From: Pullulanibacillus sp. KACC 23026
GTDB taxonomy: Bacteria; Bacillota; Bacilli; Bacillales; Sporolactobacillaceae
Assembly: GCF_029094525.1 (NCBI RefSeq)
Contig: NZ_CP119107.1
Span: 1,364,001 to 1,428,000, forward strand
Length of the DNA stretch: 64,000 nucleotides
Reading direction: 5' to 3'
Part shown: piece after piece, positions 46,980-54,765 of the stretch
Numbering within the stretch: position 1 is the first letter of the stretch
Layout: the number at the start of each line of letters is the position of its first letter
Position numbers and translations under genes: made by a program
Notes under the pieces: model-generated
Databases searched by the model: none
Told to the model about the DNA's origin: nothing
Seen by the model: the letters and a program-made list of their open reading frames with translations, nothing else

Positions 46980-48665
46980 ATGAAGGTGAAGATGAAGCTT
47001 AAGCACCGCTTAACTCTGTTTTTGGTAATCGTGTTTGCAATGAGTGTCTGTCTTGCCGGGTGCGGAAGTAAAACCAGTTCTTCAACCCCATCAAACGGAC
47101 CAGGTTCTGACGGGTCTTCTTCCAAAACAGTCGCTCAGCCGTTGACGGTGGGAGCCCCAAATGGCAACTGGCAAGACAACTTTAACCCCTTTTCAGCAAG
47201 TGCTGTCTATGGGACGATTGGTTTGATTTATCAGCCACTGTATGTATTTAGCACAATCAGCCATGATGAATATCCTATGCTTGCTACCAAATATGAGTGG
47301 ATAAATGATAATAAAACCCTCGAAGTGACTTTAAGAACAGGTGTTAAGTGGTCCGATGGGCAGCCTTTTACAGCCGATGATGTGCTCTTCACGTTTAATG
47401 ATGAGCTTAAGAAATATCCAGCTGCTGATACTTCAGGCATTATGAAGGTAGTCAAATCTGTTGTCAAGAAAAGCGATAATGTCGTGGACTTTAACTTCGA
47501 TCAACCGAACGTTCCTTTTCAAGAATATGTTTTACAAGCCGCTATTGTACCTGAACACATTTGGAAAAGTTTAGGTGATCCTTCAAAGGTCAACATGACG
47601 AAACCAGTAGGAACAGGTCCATATGTCTTGTCTAACTTTACCCCGCAAAATTACACAATGAAAAAGAACACAAGCTTCTATGATGCTTCAAACTATGCCG
47701 TTCCAGAAATTAATTTTAAAGCTTATGATTCAAATGAAAGCGCTCAATTGGCCTTAGCCAGCGGTCAGCTCGATTGGGCGGGGATGTTTATTCCGAATGT
47801 TGACAAAGTGTATACAGCTAAGAGCAAAGACTATCATTATTGGTTCCCGCCAGCTTCACCGATCATTTTATATCCTAATCTTAAGAACCCGCTTCTTAAA
47901 GATGTAAATGTACGTAAAGCGATCAGCCTGGCAATTGACCGTGACAAGATTGTCAAGCAAGCTGAATATGGCTATGCAAACGTCTCTAGTCCAACAGGTG
48001 TTCAAATACCTCGTGATAAAGATTTCATTGATCCAAAATATGCCGATCTTCAATATAAACAGGATACGGCTGGGGCCGAAAAAATCCTCCAGGATGCCGG
48101 CTACAAAAAAGGCAGCGACGGCATTTACGTCTCTCCATCCGGTAAGAAACTAAGCTTTACCCTCCAAGTCGTATCAGGATGGTCGGATTGGATCACGACT
48201 TGTATGCTAATCTCTCAAGACCTCAAGAAGATTGGGATTGATGTAAAAGTCCAACAACCGCAATACGGGGCTTATCAAAGCAATCTTCAAGGCGGCAAAT
48301 TTGATCTTGCCTTAAGCTGGACGAATCCAGGTGCAACACCTTACAAAACCTTTAAAGATATGTTAAGCACTTCTGGCGGTTGGAATATTGAAGGCTGGAA
48401 TGATCCAACTACAGAACAAGCTTTGGATCAATTTAAAGGGACAACAGACCCCGCTGTCCAAAAGGCAGCAATGTCCAAAATTGAAGACGTCATGGTTAAT
48501 CAATTACCAGTCCTCCCTATCTTCTACGGTGAAACATGGTATGAATATACCACCACTCACTATACAGGCTGGCCTGACAACGATCACCAATATGACACAC
48601 CGACAGTCTTTAACTGGCCACAAGCCGTTGTCGTTATACAGCACCTAAAACCAGTAAGTAAATAA
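46980..48665 (+). CDS. Family-5 (OppA/DppA-like) extracellular solute-binding lipoprotein
   Basis: The 561-residue protein starts with a basic n-region and hydrophobic core ending in the lipobox LAGC, with the lipidated Cys at 28, then a Ser/Thr/Gly-rich linker. The body is an SBP-family-5 receptor, with VKWSDGQPFTADDVLFTF and VRKAISLAIDRDKIV as the clearest signatures. Ligands of this family are peptides, nickel or oligosaccharides; control by a LacI-type regulator favours an oligosaccharide. No permease or ATPase genes are beside it. ATG 46980 has AAAGGAG 8 bp upstream. Confidence 0.9.
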   Translation: MKVKMKLKHRLTLFLVIVFAMSVCLAGCGSKTSSSTPSNGPGSDGSSSKTVAQPLTVGAPNGNWQDNFNPFSASAVYGTIGLIYQPLYVFSTISHDEYPMLATKYEWINDNKTLEVTLRTGVKWSDGQPFTADDVLFTFNDELKKYPAADTSGIMKVVKSVVKKSDNVVDFNFDQPNVPFQEYVLQAAIVPEHIWKSLGDPSKVNMTKPVGTGPYVLSNFTPQNYTMKKNTSFYDASNYAVPEINFKAYDSNESAQLALASGQLDWAGMFIPNVDKVYTAKSKDYHYWFPPASPIILYPNLKNPLLKDVNVRKAISLAIDRDKIVKQAEYGYANVSSPTGVQIPRDKDFIDPKYADLQYKQDTAGAEKILQDAGYKKGSDGIYVSPSGKKLSFTLQVVSGWSDWITTCMLISQDLKKIGIDVKVQQPQYGAYQSNLQGGKFDLALSWTNPGATPYKTFKDMLSTSGGWNIEGWNDPTTEQALDQFKGTTDPAVQKAAMSKIEDVMVNQLPVLPIFYGETWYEYTTTHYTGWPDNDHQYDTPTVFNWPQAVVVIQHLKPVSK

Positions 48666-48680
48666 GTAATCTAATAATAA

Positions 48681-48711
48681 AAAAGGGGAAGCCAGGTCTT
48701 TCCCTTTTTTT
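48681..48711 (+). terminator. Terminator of the solute-binding protein gene
   Basis: AAAGGGGAA pairs with TTTCCCTTT and is followed by a T-run. The remaining sequence to the tRNA promoter at 48815 shows nothing. Confidence 0.75.
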
Positions 48712-48814
48712 ATCTCAAAGTAAAAAGAAATTTAGTTGTGAAGAAGGCCGGAAACGAAGCCTTAACGCACTTTGTCGGTACTAGAATATTTTTCATATTT
48801 TTTTATCAAACCTA

Positions 48815-48843
48815 TTGACATACTCTCGTCTTTTATATATATT
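48815..48843 (+). promoter_or_regulatory. Strong promoter of the tRNA operon
   Basis: A perfect TTGACA and TATATT with a 17-bp spacer, 20 bp before tRNA-Gly. Confidence 0.85.
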
Positions 48844-48863
48844 AAATATTGTCGTCACAACAC

Positions 48864-48937
48864 GCGGGTGTAGTTTAGTGGCAAAATAAGAGCTTCCCAA
48901 GCTCTGGTCGTGGGTTCGATTCCCATCACCCGCTCCA
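48864..48937 (+). tRNA. tRNA-Gly (anticodon CCC)
   Basis: The acceptor stem pairs GCGGGTG with CACCCGC; the discriminator T is followed by an encoded CCA. The anticodon arm AGAGC-TTCCCAA-GCTCT gives CCC, reading GGG codons. The T-arm has GGGTTCGATTCCC. Length is 74 nt. Confidence 0.96.
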
Positions 48938-48948
48938 TTAACTAATTT

Positions 48949-49806
48949 GTCCCAGTAGCTCAGCCGGATAGAGCACTTGAATCCGCATCTGTGAGTCCGC
49001 TTCGCAGACAACCTCTCACGCGGAAGTATCGAAGAGGTTGACGAACGAATTGATAACAAGAGCAAAGAAGAAGCTATATCTATAATAAAATGTCCCAGTA
49101 GCTCAGCTGGATAGAGCACTTGAATCCGCATCTGTGAGTCCGCCTCGCAGACAACCTCTCACGCGGAAGTATCAAAGAGGTTGACGAACGAATTGATAAC
49201 AAGAGCAAAGAAGAAGCTATATCTATAATAAAATGTCCCAGTAGCTCAGCCGGATAGAGCACTTGAATCCGCATCTGTGAGTCCGCCTCGCAGACAACCT
49301 CTCACGCGGAAGTATCGAAGAGGTTGACGAACGAATTGATAACAAGAGCAAAGAAGAAGCTATATCTATAATAAAATGTCCCAGTAGCTCAGCTGGATAG
49401 AGCACTTGAATCCGCATCTGTGAGTCCGCTTCGCAGACAACCTCTCACGCGGAAGTATCGAAGAGGTTGTCGAACGAATTGATAACAAGAGCAAAGAAGA
49501 AGCTATATCTATAATAAAATGTCCCAGTAGCTCAGCTGGATAGAGCACTTGAATCCGCATCTGTGAGTCCGCTTCGCAGACAACCTCTCACGCGGAAGTA
49601 TCAAAGAGGTTGACGAACGAATTGATAACAAGAGCAAAGAAGAAGCTATATCTATAATAAAATGTCCCAGTAGCTCAGCTGGATAGAGCACTTGAATCCG
49701 CATCTGTGAGTCCGCTTCGCAGACAACCTCTCACGCGGAAGTATCAAAGAGGTTGACGAACGAATTGATAACAAGAGCAAAGAAGAAGCTATATCTATAA
49801 TAAAAT
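48949..49806 (+). repeat. Six 143-bp tandem units, each starting with the 5' 27 nt of tRNA-Arg
   Basis: Units start at 48949, 49092, 49235, 49378, 49521 and 49664, each exactly 143 bp; the seventh start (49807) is the intact tRNA-Arg. Each unit consists of the first 27 nt of the tRNA (GTCCCAGTAGCTCAGC plus the end of the D-arm) and a 116-nt spacer ending TATAATAAAAT. Only four positions vary between copies, and copies 5 and 6 are identical. Before the first copy the sequence is unrelated except for one T, so the homology begins exactly at the tRNA 5' end. Small antisense frames of about 64 codons over each unit are by-products of the repetition. Confidence 0.95.
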
Positions 49807-49883
<77 letters not shown>

Positions 49884-49918
49884 TATCATTAATTTTGAAT
49901 ACGATCAGTATTTTATAT

Positions 49919-49968
49919 AACGTCTAGAATCCTTTATTTATAAGGGAATCTGACGTTTTTTCTTTTTT
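49919..49968 (+). terminator. Terminator of the tRNA operon
   Basis: AACGTC...TCC-TT pairs with AAGGGA...GACGTT across an AT-rich loop, followed by a long T-rich tail, 36 bp after tRNA-Arg. Confidence 0.8.
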
Positions 49969-50027
49969 AAAGAATAAGATAGAAAACGATATAAAATAGA
50001 ATTGTTTTACACAAATTTTACACACCT

Positions 50028-51137
50028 TTATACAGCATCTTCGAGTATTTCAGTTGTGGATTCTTCATCTTCATCACGCAGCTCCTTTAATACATGTCTA
50101 TATATCGCATTTGTAGTATTTGTATCTTTATGTCCAGCACGTTCCGATACATAAGGCAAGGATACCTTCTTATAAAGCAATACACTAATGTGTGTATGCC
50201 GTAATCCATGTACAGTGATCTCCTCCATATTCAATTCGGTAAGGAGCGCTTTTAAAGCTTTGTTCATTCCATTATTACTAATGACTTGGTATTTCGATTG
50301 AGTACTGTAAAAAACCAGGTCATTTGGATTCTTAGGGGTCTTATCGAATAGTTCTTTAAAGGCCTTCATTGTCTTCTTGTCCATTTTAATCAATCGAACA
50401 GATTGTTCATTTTTAGTCGGACCAAATCCAGTAGGCATTTTATTTGTATAACCCCAAGTTTTATTGATATGGATTTTATTAGTTTTGAAATTAAAATCAC
50501 TTCTGGTTAGACCAGCTAATTCACCAAAGCGCATTCCAGATGTCAAGGCCAACAACATAGCGTAATTCATTATATTGCTATGATCTAAACTTTTTAATAA
50601 ATATTTTTGCAGACGTTTAAATTCAAAGTAATTAAGGTGTTTTTCCTCGGGTTTTTTAGGATTTGAACCAGTTAATTGTGCACCTCTTGTAAAATCCACC
50701 CTGATGATCCCTTCGTCCACAGCTTCTCTCACGCAAGCTCTTATATGTGAGTTTATTTTTTTGGATGTAGCTAGACCATGAGTCTTTCCGTATTTGTTTA
50801 AAAACTCTTGATAGGATCGTTTGGTCACATCTTGGATATAAACCCCTAAGAACTCTTGTTTAATCGTTTCTAGTGTCACTAGATAACGTGCACGAGTGTT
50901 TTTTCCTATCTTAGGTTTAAACAGATTGAGCCAGGTCTCAAAATACTCAGCAAAAATAACCTTTTTCATGCTAATAGGGGATAATCCCTTATTTAACTGA
51001 GATTCAACCTCAGCAGCTGCCACCTGGGCTTCTTTCTTGGTTTTAAATCCTCCTTTACGAATGGGGGATGATTTACCATTAACTGTTCGGCTCACGGTAT
51101 ACTGCCATGTCTTACCTCGTTTTTGATAACTCGCCAT
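50028..51137 (-). CDS. int: Prophage tyrosine-recombinase integrase
   Basis: Site-specific recombinase for integration and excision. The 369-residue protein has an N-terminal arm-binding domain (YQKRGKTWQYTVSR...GGFKTKKEA), a SAM-like core-binding domain (about 60-150), and the catalytic domain with Arg in TSGMRFGELAGL, HGLRHTH and the terminal AGHKDTNTTNAIYRHV with the tyrosine. ATG 51137 is chosen because AGGAGGTG lies just upstream; an in-frame start 21 bp earlier lacks this. It reads toward the tRNA-Arg attachment site. Confidence 0.95.
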   Translation of the reverse strand: MASYQKRGKTWQYTVSRTVNGKSSPIRKGGFKTKKEAQVAAAEVESQLNKGLSPISMKKVIFAEYFETWLNLFKPKIGKNTRARYLVTLETIKQEFLGVYIQDVTKRSYQEFLNKYGKTHGLATSKKINSHIRACVREAVDEGIIRVDFTRGAQLTGSNPKKPEEKHLNYFEFKRLQKYLLKSLDHSNIMNYAMLLALTSGMRFGELAGLTRSDFNFKTNKIHINKTWGYTNKMPTGFGPTKNEQSVRLIKMDKKTMKAFKELFDKTPKNPNDLVFYSTQSKYQVISNNGMNKALKALLTELNMEEITVHGLRHTHISVLLYKKVSLPYVSERAGHKDTNTTNAIYRHVLKELRDEDEESTTEILEDAV

Positions 51138-51162
51138 TTTATTATCACCTCCTTTCAAATCT

Positions 51163-51609
51163 TCAGCTTACATATAGCGGATCCAACATTAATGTTTCAC
51201 CATCAACTAAAGTGTAAATTCCAAGCCTATCTTTGTATCTATCCAACGCATGTTGTAAAAACTCTTCTGTGACACCGAGATATTCAGCAAGCTCATAACG
51301 ATTTTTTATGCCTTCTTTTTGAGCTTGTATTATTTTATTTAAAGGAATTAGTTTTTCATATGCCCACGATCTCGCTCTAAGTTCTTGCTTTCTATTCATG
51401 ATTGAATTTTGGTTTAAAATGTCACCACTAGTTGTAAAGTGGTGACCTAATTCTTCAGCAAGAATACAAGCTTTCTCGATGGTACTTTTAATTTTTTTAT
51501 TAATCCAGATTACATTATCAGAATATAGACCCTTGATAGATCCCTGAATGTGCTCTTCTTGCACATCTATGTTTAGGTTTAAGCATTCTGAAAGAAGAGC
51601 CTTATACAT
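51163..51609 (-). CDS. ImmA/IrrE-like protein with altered metal motif
   Basis: In ICEBs1 and related phages ImmA is the metalloprotease that cleaves the ImmR repressor on DNA damage. The 148-residue protein has the family segment ILAEELGHHFTTSGDIL, but the first His of HExxH is Glu here (EELGHH), and a C-terminal region with a helix-turn-helix-like NRYELAEYLGVTEEFL. It lies between integrase and repressor, the standard position. Whether it is proteolytically active is uncertain. Confidence 0.82.
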   Translation of the reverse strand: MYKALLSECLNLNIDVQEEHIQGSIKGLYSDNVIWINKKIKSTIEKACILAEELGHHFTTSGDILNQNSIMNRKQELRARSWAYEKLIPLNKIIQAQKEGIKNRYELAEYLGVTEEFLQHALDRYKDRLGIYTLVDGETLMLDPLYVS

Positions 51610-51621
51610 AATTACAACTCC

Positions 51622-51945
51622 TTATTTATCTCTCTTAGACCTTACATATTCTTTAAATCTTTCTATTTCATCTAATTCTTCTTCTGTCCAGTCTTCCTCA
51701 TCATGATGTGCTGCAATAGTATTTATATCTTCTTGGCCATCAGCCATTTTTTCTAATTGATCAGTTGTAATCCCCAATCCTTTACAAACTTTCAATACAT
51801 TATCAACAGAAGCATTACCTATTCCTCGTTCTAACATCGAACGCAGTGTTGTATATGGCATTTCTATATGATCAGCAAATGCTTTCATAGTTGGGAAGTT
51901 GTCATTTATTAAATTCCTAATAATTTCCGTTCTTACGTCCTTCAA
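51622..51945 (-). CDS. Phage repressor, XRE family (ImmR/cI-like)
   Basis: The 107-residue protein has an N-terminal XRE helix-turn-helix (about 8-65: TMKAFADHIEMPYTTLRSMLERG, NASVDNVLKVCKGLGIT) and an acidic C-terminus. It should maintain lysogeny by binding the palindromes in the divergent region upstream. It is 12 bp from the ImmA-like gene, suggesting a repressor/antirepressor pair. AGGAGAACAC precedes the ATG. Confidence 0.88.
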   Translation of the reverse strand: MKDVRTEIIRNLINDNFPTMKAFADHIEMPYTTLRSMLERGIGNASVDNVLKVCKGLGITTDQLEKMADGQEDINTIAAHHDEEDWTEEELDEIERFKEYVRSKRDK

Positions 51946-51969
51946 AGTGTTCTCCTCCGACCTATTATT

Positions 51970-52118
51970 ATACGAAAAATCGTATTTATAATTCCATTAT
52001 ATAGATAAATAGGCGGATGTAAATAGTTAAAATACGAATTTGAGAATTATTTTTAGAAATTTTGTTGACTTAATACGAAATTGAGTATAATATAAACACA
52101 AGATACGAAATTGAGTAT
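51970..52118. promoter_or_regulatory. Prophage immunity operators and lytic promoter
   Basis: ATACGA-AAAA-TCGTAT (51970-51985) is a perfect dyad. Variant sites ATACGAAATTGAGTAT occur twice, at 52073-52088 and 52103-52118, and a half-like site AATACGAATTTGAG lies at 52031. A rightward promoter with TTGACT (52065) and TATAAT (52086-52091) straddles the third site, so repressor bound there would block early transcription. Confidence 0.8.
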
Positions 52119-52145
52119 CGAACAAGACGTGAAGGAGGTTTAAAC

Positions 52146-52382
52146 TTGTTAAAAAATTTGAAAGCCGAGATGGCAAGAAAAAACGTTAAGGGTAAAGATT
52201 TGGCTTTGCTTTTAGGCTGTCGTGTTGCAACTGTTTACGACAAGATGAATGGCCATTATGGTTTTTCTTTCTATGAAGCGTTGGCTATAAAAAATCATTT
52301 TTTCCCCGAATACGATCTGGAGTATTTGTTCCATCAAGAACAAGAAGCGGAGGAGCTGAAGCAACTAAATGCAACAACTTGA
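52146..52382 (+). CDS. Cro-like/XRE phage regulator
   Basis: A 78-residue helix-turn-helix protein, with KNVKGKDLALLLGCRVATVYDKMNG as the DNA-binding core. It is the first gene of the rightward early operon, the usual place of a Cro-type regulator. The TTG start follows GAAGGAGG. Its stop overlaps the next gene by 14 bp. Confidence 0.78.
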   Translation: MLKNLKAEMARKNVKGKDLALLLGCRVATVYDKMNGHYGFSFYEALAIKNHFFPEYDLEYLFHQEQEAEELKQLNATT

Positions 52383-52692
52383 AGTTAAGCTATCCGTCCC
52401 AATTCCAGAAGATATGGTTCTTGTCACAAAGGTCGAGCTTATACAGTTAAAACGTAATGAATTAGCCGGTGTTTATTGGAACATGAAAGACCTGGAACAA
52501 CGGATCAATCGCAAACAAGAGTGGATAAAAGAGAACGTGCTTTATCCCACAAGATTTAGACAAGTGTTAGATAGCGACAAAGGTGGATTTGTTTTTTACC
52601 CAAAATCAAAAGGTCAAACATGGTCGTTCCAGGCATCTAAAATGTCGGTGTTTCTAGAGAAGAATTTTAGTTTGATCTTTGGGTCTAAATGA
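52369..52692 (+). CDS. DUF771 phage protein
   Basis: The 107-residue protein begins with a short beta segment (VKLSVPIPEDMVLVTK) and continues with the helical WNMKDLEQRINRKQEWIKENVLYP, then a C-terminal FPxSKGxxW-like stretch (FYPKSKGQTWSFQASKM). This is the pattern of DUF771, common in early regions of Gram-positive phages and of unknown function. The ATG lies inside the end of the preceding gene, where AGCGGAGGAGCTG provides ribosome entry. Confidence 0.75.
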   Translation: MQQLEVKLSVPIPEDMVLVTKVELIQLKRNELAGVYWNMKDLEQRINRKQEWIKENVLYPTRFRQVLDSDKGGFVFYPKSKGQTWSFQASKMSVFLEKNFSLIFGSK

Positions 52693-52714
52693 TGAAAGTA
52701 AAGGAGGCTTAAAA

Positions 52715-52930
52715 ATGACAACAGCTAAAACAGAAAGCCTTTTAGAAAGAAATCTAAAGGTCCAGATTCAAATATTTAAAGATCTTGCTGATGATAATAC
52801 AAAGGATAGTGAAAGGAACAAAAATAAGTTCGGTTATGATGACAGTTATGCTCAATGGTTAGAAGGTAAAGCAACAGCTTTTAATAAAGCAGCATATTTT
52901 TTAGAGGATTTGTTGGAGAGATCAAAATGA
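52715..52930 (+). CDS. Hypothetical phage protein
   Basis: A 71-residue, mostly helical, charged protein with no recognised family. ATG 52715 has AAAGGAGGC upstream, better than the in-frame 52679. Its stop overlaps the start of the next gene (ATGA). Confidence 0.6.
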   Translation: MTTAKTESLLERNLKVQIQIFKDLADDNTKDSERNKNKFGYDDSYAQWLEGKATAFNKAAYFLEDLLERSK

Positions 52931-53091
52931 ACCTAAGCAAAGCAGTAAAAAGGATTAATTGGTACACAGAAAAAGTGGCTGATTGCAGAGATGAAAAAAG
53001 GTGGAATGGTCGCGGAGAACAGCAGAATAAAAGGGCTCAAAGGTTGATAAGGTACAAATACAAACTAAATGAGCTGCTGCTTAAACGTTAA
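52927..53091 (+). CDS. Hypothetical 54-residue basic phage protein
   Basis: Translationally coupled through ATGA to the previous gene. The product is rich in Arg and Lys (KRINWYTEKV, NKRAQRLIRYKYKLNELLLKR) and helical. No family recognised; it may bind nucleic acid, but that is only suggested by charge. Confidence 0.5.
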   Translation: MNLSKAVKRINWYTEKVADCRDEKRWNGRGEQQNKRAQRLIRYKYKLNELLLKR

Positions 53092-53133
53092 GTATCCATT
53101 TGACAAAAAAAGCGTAGTAAGGAAGGTGATAAC

Positions 53134-53316
53134 TTGAAGGCTCAAATTGTTGAAAATATGATTGATGCTACAATGAGTCCGACTTTGGTTGGGCAACACG
53201 TTATGCATGAGGACAACAAAGAATATGTGGTTAAAGAAGTCCTTAGTAAAGACGTGAAGACAAATGGAAGAGGTCAATTCGTTCATGTTACATGGGTAGA
53301 TATTGATCCCGTTTGA
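53134..53316 (+). CDS. Hypothetical phage protein
   Basis: A 60-residue mixed protein with a beta-rich C-terminal half (KEYVVKEVLSKD, GQFVHVTWVDID). TTG start with AAGGAAGGTGAT upstream. No family recognised. Confidence 0.5.
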   Translation: MKAQIVENMIDATMSPTLVGQHVMHEDNKEYVVKEVLSKDVKTNGRGQFVHVTWVDIDPV

Positions 53317-53346
53317 CCCATATTGTGTACCAAGGAGAGTGGGGAA

Positions 53347-53544
53347 ATGGAGTTAAAACAGATAATAAGCCACGATTATATTGGGTGTCCTCATTGTGGC
53401 TATAAGCATAATGATTTTTGGGAATACATTGAACCGACTGACGAAGAAGGCGAATTTTTAATGGATTGTGAAGGGTGTGGAGAAGAATTTAACGTCAAAT
53501 TCAGTACGCAAATCACATTCAATACAACTAAGAAACAACCTTAG
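53347..53544 (+). CDS. Small zinc-ribbon phage protein
   Basis: The 65-residue protein has CPHC and CEGC knuckles 27 residues apart, a zinc-ribbon arrangement. ATG 53347 has AAGGAGAG upstream. Function unknown. Confidence 0.55.
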   Translation: MELKQIISHDYIGCPHCGYKHNDFWEYIEPTDEEGEFLMDCEGCGEEFNVKFSTQITFNTTKKQP

Positions 53545-53558
53545 AAAGGAAGATGAAA

Positions 53559-53756
53559 ATGTCAAAATTTAATGTTTATGCAGTTGTTACGGCTACCAAA
53601 TATATCGGAGAGTTTGAAGCTGAAACAAAGGAAGAAGCAGAACAAATGGCTTGGGAAAGTGAAGACGCTTATGTTTCGGTTTGTCATCAGTGTGCGAATG
53701 AAGTTGATGGTGCTGAAATAGAAAGAATGGTCGTTGAAGAAGAATCTGATGAATAA
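53559..53756 (+). CDS. Hypothetical phage protein with CxxC motif
   Basis: A 65-residue acidic protein. It starts with a beta-alpha-like segment (NVYAVVTATKYIGEFEAETKEEAEQMAW) and has one CHQC pair. GAAAGGA precedes; ATG 53559 has better spacing than 53553. No family recognised. Confidence 0.5.
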   Translation: MSKFNVYAVVTATKYIGEFEAETKEEAEQMAWESEDAYVSVCHQCANEVDGAEIERMVVEEESDE

Positions 53757-53792
53757 TACGAGGATGTTGGAATCGAGGAAAGAGGAGATTAA

Positions 53793-54071
53793 ATGGATAG
53801 TCAAGGGTCTGTTAAAGAATGGCAACAAGTTTGCGTTCAAAAAGATAAAGAAATTGAAAGGCTTTTAAAAGAAATTAGCCATTGGAAAAAGTGTACTGAA
53901 AGCGAACAAAAAATTGCTGGCAAACTTCAAAATAAGGTTGAGACGTTCACCAATGGCATTAGAGAAGTAAGTAAATATATCGATGAACATTCAGGTGATG
54001 TAGACCACCCAAGAAGATTAACAATGGATGAAACCTTTGAAGTTTTTATGAAATTATCAAGATTACTTTAA
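53793..54071 (+). CDS. Hypothetical coiled-coil phage protein
   Basis: The 92-residue protein has a heptad-rich region (about 5-55, KDKEIERLLKEISHWKK...) likely to form a coiled coil. AGAGGAG precedes the ATG. No family recognised. Confidence 0.55.
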   Translation: MDSQGSVKEWQQVCVQKDKEIERLLKEISHWKKCTESEQKIAGKLQNKVETFTNGIREVSKYIDEHSGDVDHPRRLTMDETFEVFMKLSRLL

Positions 54072-54192
54072 TGTACATTACGACTAAATAGCGCTCCGGC
54101 GCACCTTTTTTTCAACACCTTTTGGACAAGGAGCTTAACTTAATAGTATGTGCAAGTTAATCGAAAAATAGAACCAAGAAGGTGAAAAATAA

Positions 54193-54267
54193 ATGACCAA
54201 GATTCTTTCAGGAATCGGTTTAATCATCGCTTGTGTCTATACCATTATTGGGTTTTTCCACAATTGA
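54193..54267 (+). CDS. Possible 24-residue membrane peptide
   Basis: The frame encodes one hydrophobic helix, ILSGIGLIIACVYTIIGFF, with AAGAAGGTG upstream. Short, but the composition and position fit a phage membrane peptide. Confidence 0.4.
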   Translation: MTKILSGIGLIIACVYTIIGFFHN

Positions 54268-54283
54268 GGGGAGGTGAGGAAAA

Positions 54284-54424
54284 GTGAACAGTAACGAAAT
54301 TGGTCGCAAAAATGAACACGATCAGCTTGAGTTACTTAAAAAATATCTTATCGAGAAAGGGGAGTTCTTAATTGATCACTGTGGAAAGACAATATTCGTC
54401 CAACACATCCAACTCAATTCCTAA
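54284..54424 (+). CDS. Hypothetical 46-residue phage protein
   Basis: GTG start with GGGGAGGTGAGG upstream. The product is charged and helical (EHDQLELLKKYLIEKGEFLIDH). It overlaps the following frame by 53 bp. No family recognised. Confidence 0.45.
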   Translation: MNSNEIGRKNEHDQLELLKKYLIEKGEFLIDHCGKTIFVQHIQLNS

Positions 54425-54530
54425 GAAACTTTTGAAAAACTCTATTTGGATGTTAAAGCATGGGGCACTTGATGTAGATCCAGCGGTCATTAAACCATTG
54501 GTTAAGGAGCTTAAAGCCGAAGGGAGGTGA
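54372..54530 (+). CDS. Hypothetical 52-residue phage protein
   Basis: TTG start, with AAAGGGGAG upstream, in a different frame from the gene it overlaps. The last codons contain GGGAGGTGA, which serves as the ribosome site of the next gene. No family recognised. Confidence 0.45.
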   Translation: MITVERQYSSNTSNSIPKKLLKNSIWMLKHGALDVDPAVIKPLVKELKAEGR

Positions 54531-54535
54531 GGATT

Positions 54536-54694
54536 GTGAAGGCAGTTGAGGATCATCCTGTGGAAGATATGTTTGGTGATGAAATATTATCGGGCGATGT
54601 TTACTTCGAATTACATTCAGTAGTAGTACTGGATAAAAATATTAAACGTTACTTAGTTGAGGTGCAAGAAGTTAAATGTTACAAAGCCCAATAA
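54536..54694 (+). CDS. YqaI-like small phage protein
   Basis: The 52-residue product reads EDHPVEDMFGDEILSGDVYF, recalling YqaI of the B. subtilis skin element. GTG start with GGAGGTGAGGA. Function unknown; the family link is by eye only. Confidence 0.45.
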   Translation: MKAVEDHPVEDMFGDEILSGDVYFELHSVVVLDKNIKRYLVEVQEVKCYKAQ

Positions 54695-54765
54695 AAAAAG
54701 ACTACTCTGCCAAGTAGCCTTAAAAAATAATTATCCGAAAACATTATAACACGATTGGAGTGACA

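Noticed and set aside
48976-49091. Group I intron in tRNA-Arg
   Set aside because: The spacer is only 116 nt, lacks the conserved core, and the final tRNA-Arg is already continuous.
48949-49806. CRISPR array
   Set aside because: Units are 143 bp with no unique spacers; the whole period is conserved and no cas genes are near.
48949-49806. att-site duplication by the adjacent prophage
   Set aside because: Tyrosine integrases next to a tRNA usually use the 3' part, and prophage integration would duplicate that end; the repeats carry the 5' part. A link to the integrase is not excluded, but the simple explanation does not fit.
54694-54730. Terminator between the small phage genes
   Set aside because: GACTACT/AGTAGCC is a weak stem with a mismatch and no T-run on the plus strand, so it would not clearly stop the early operon.
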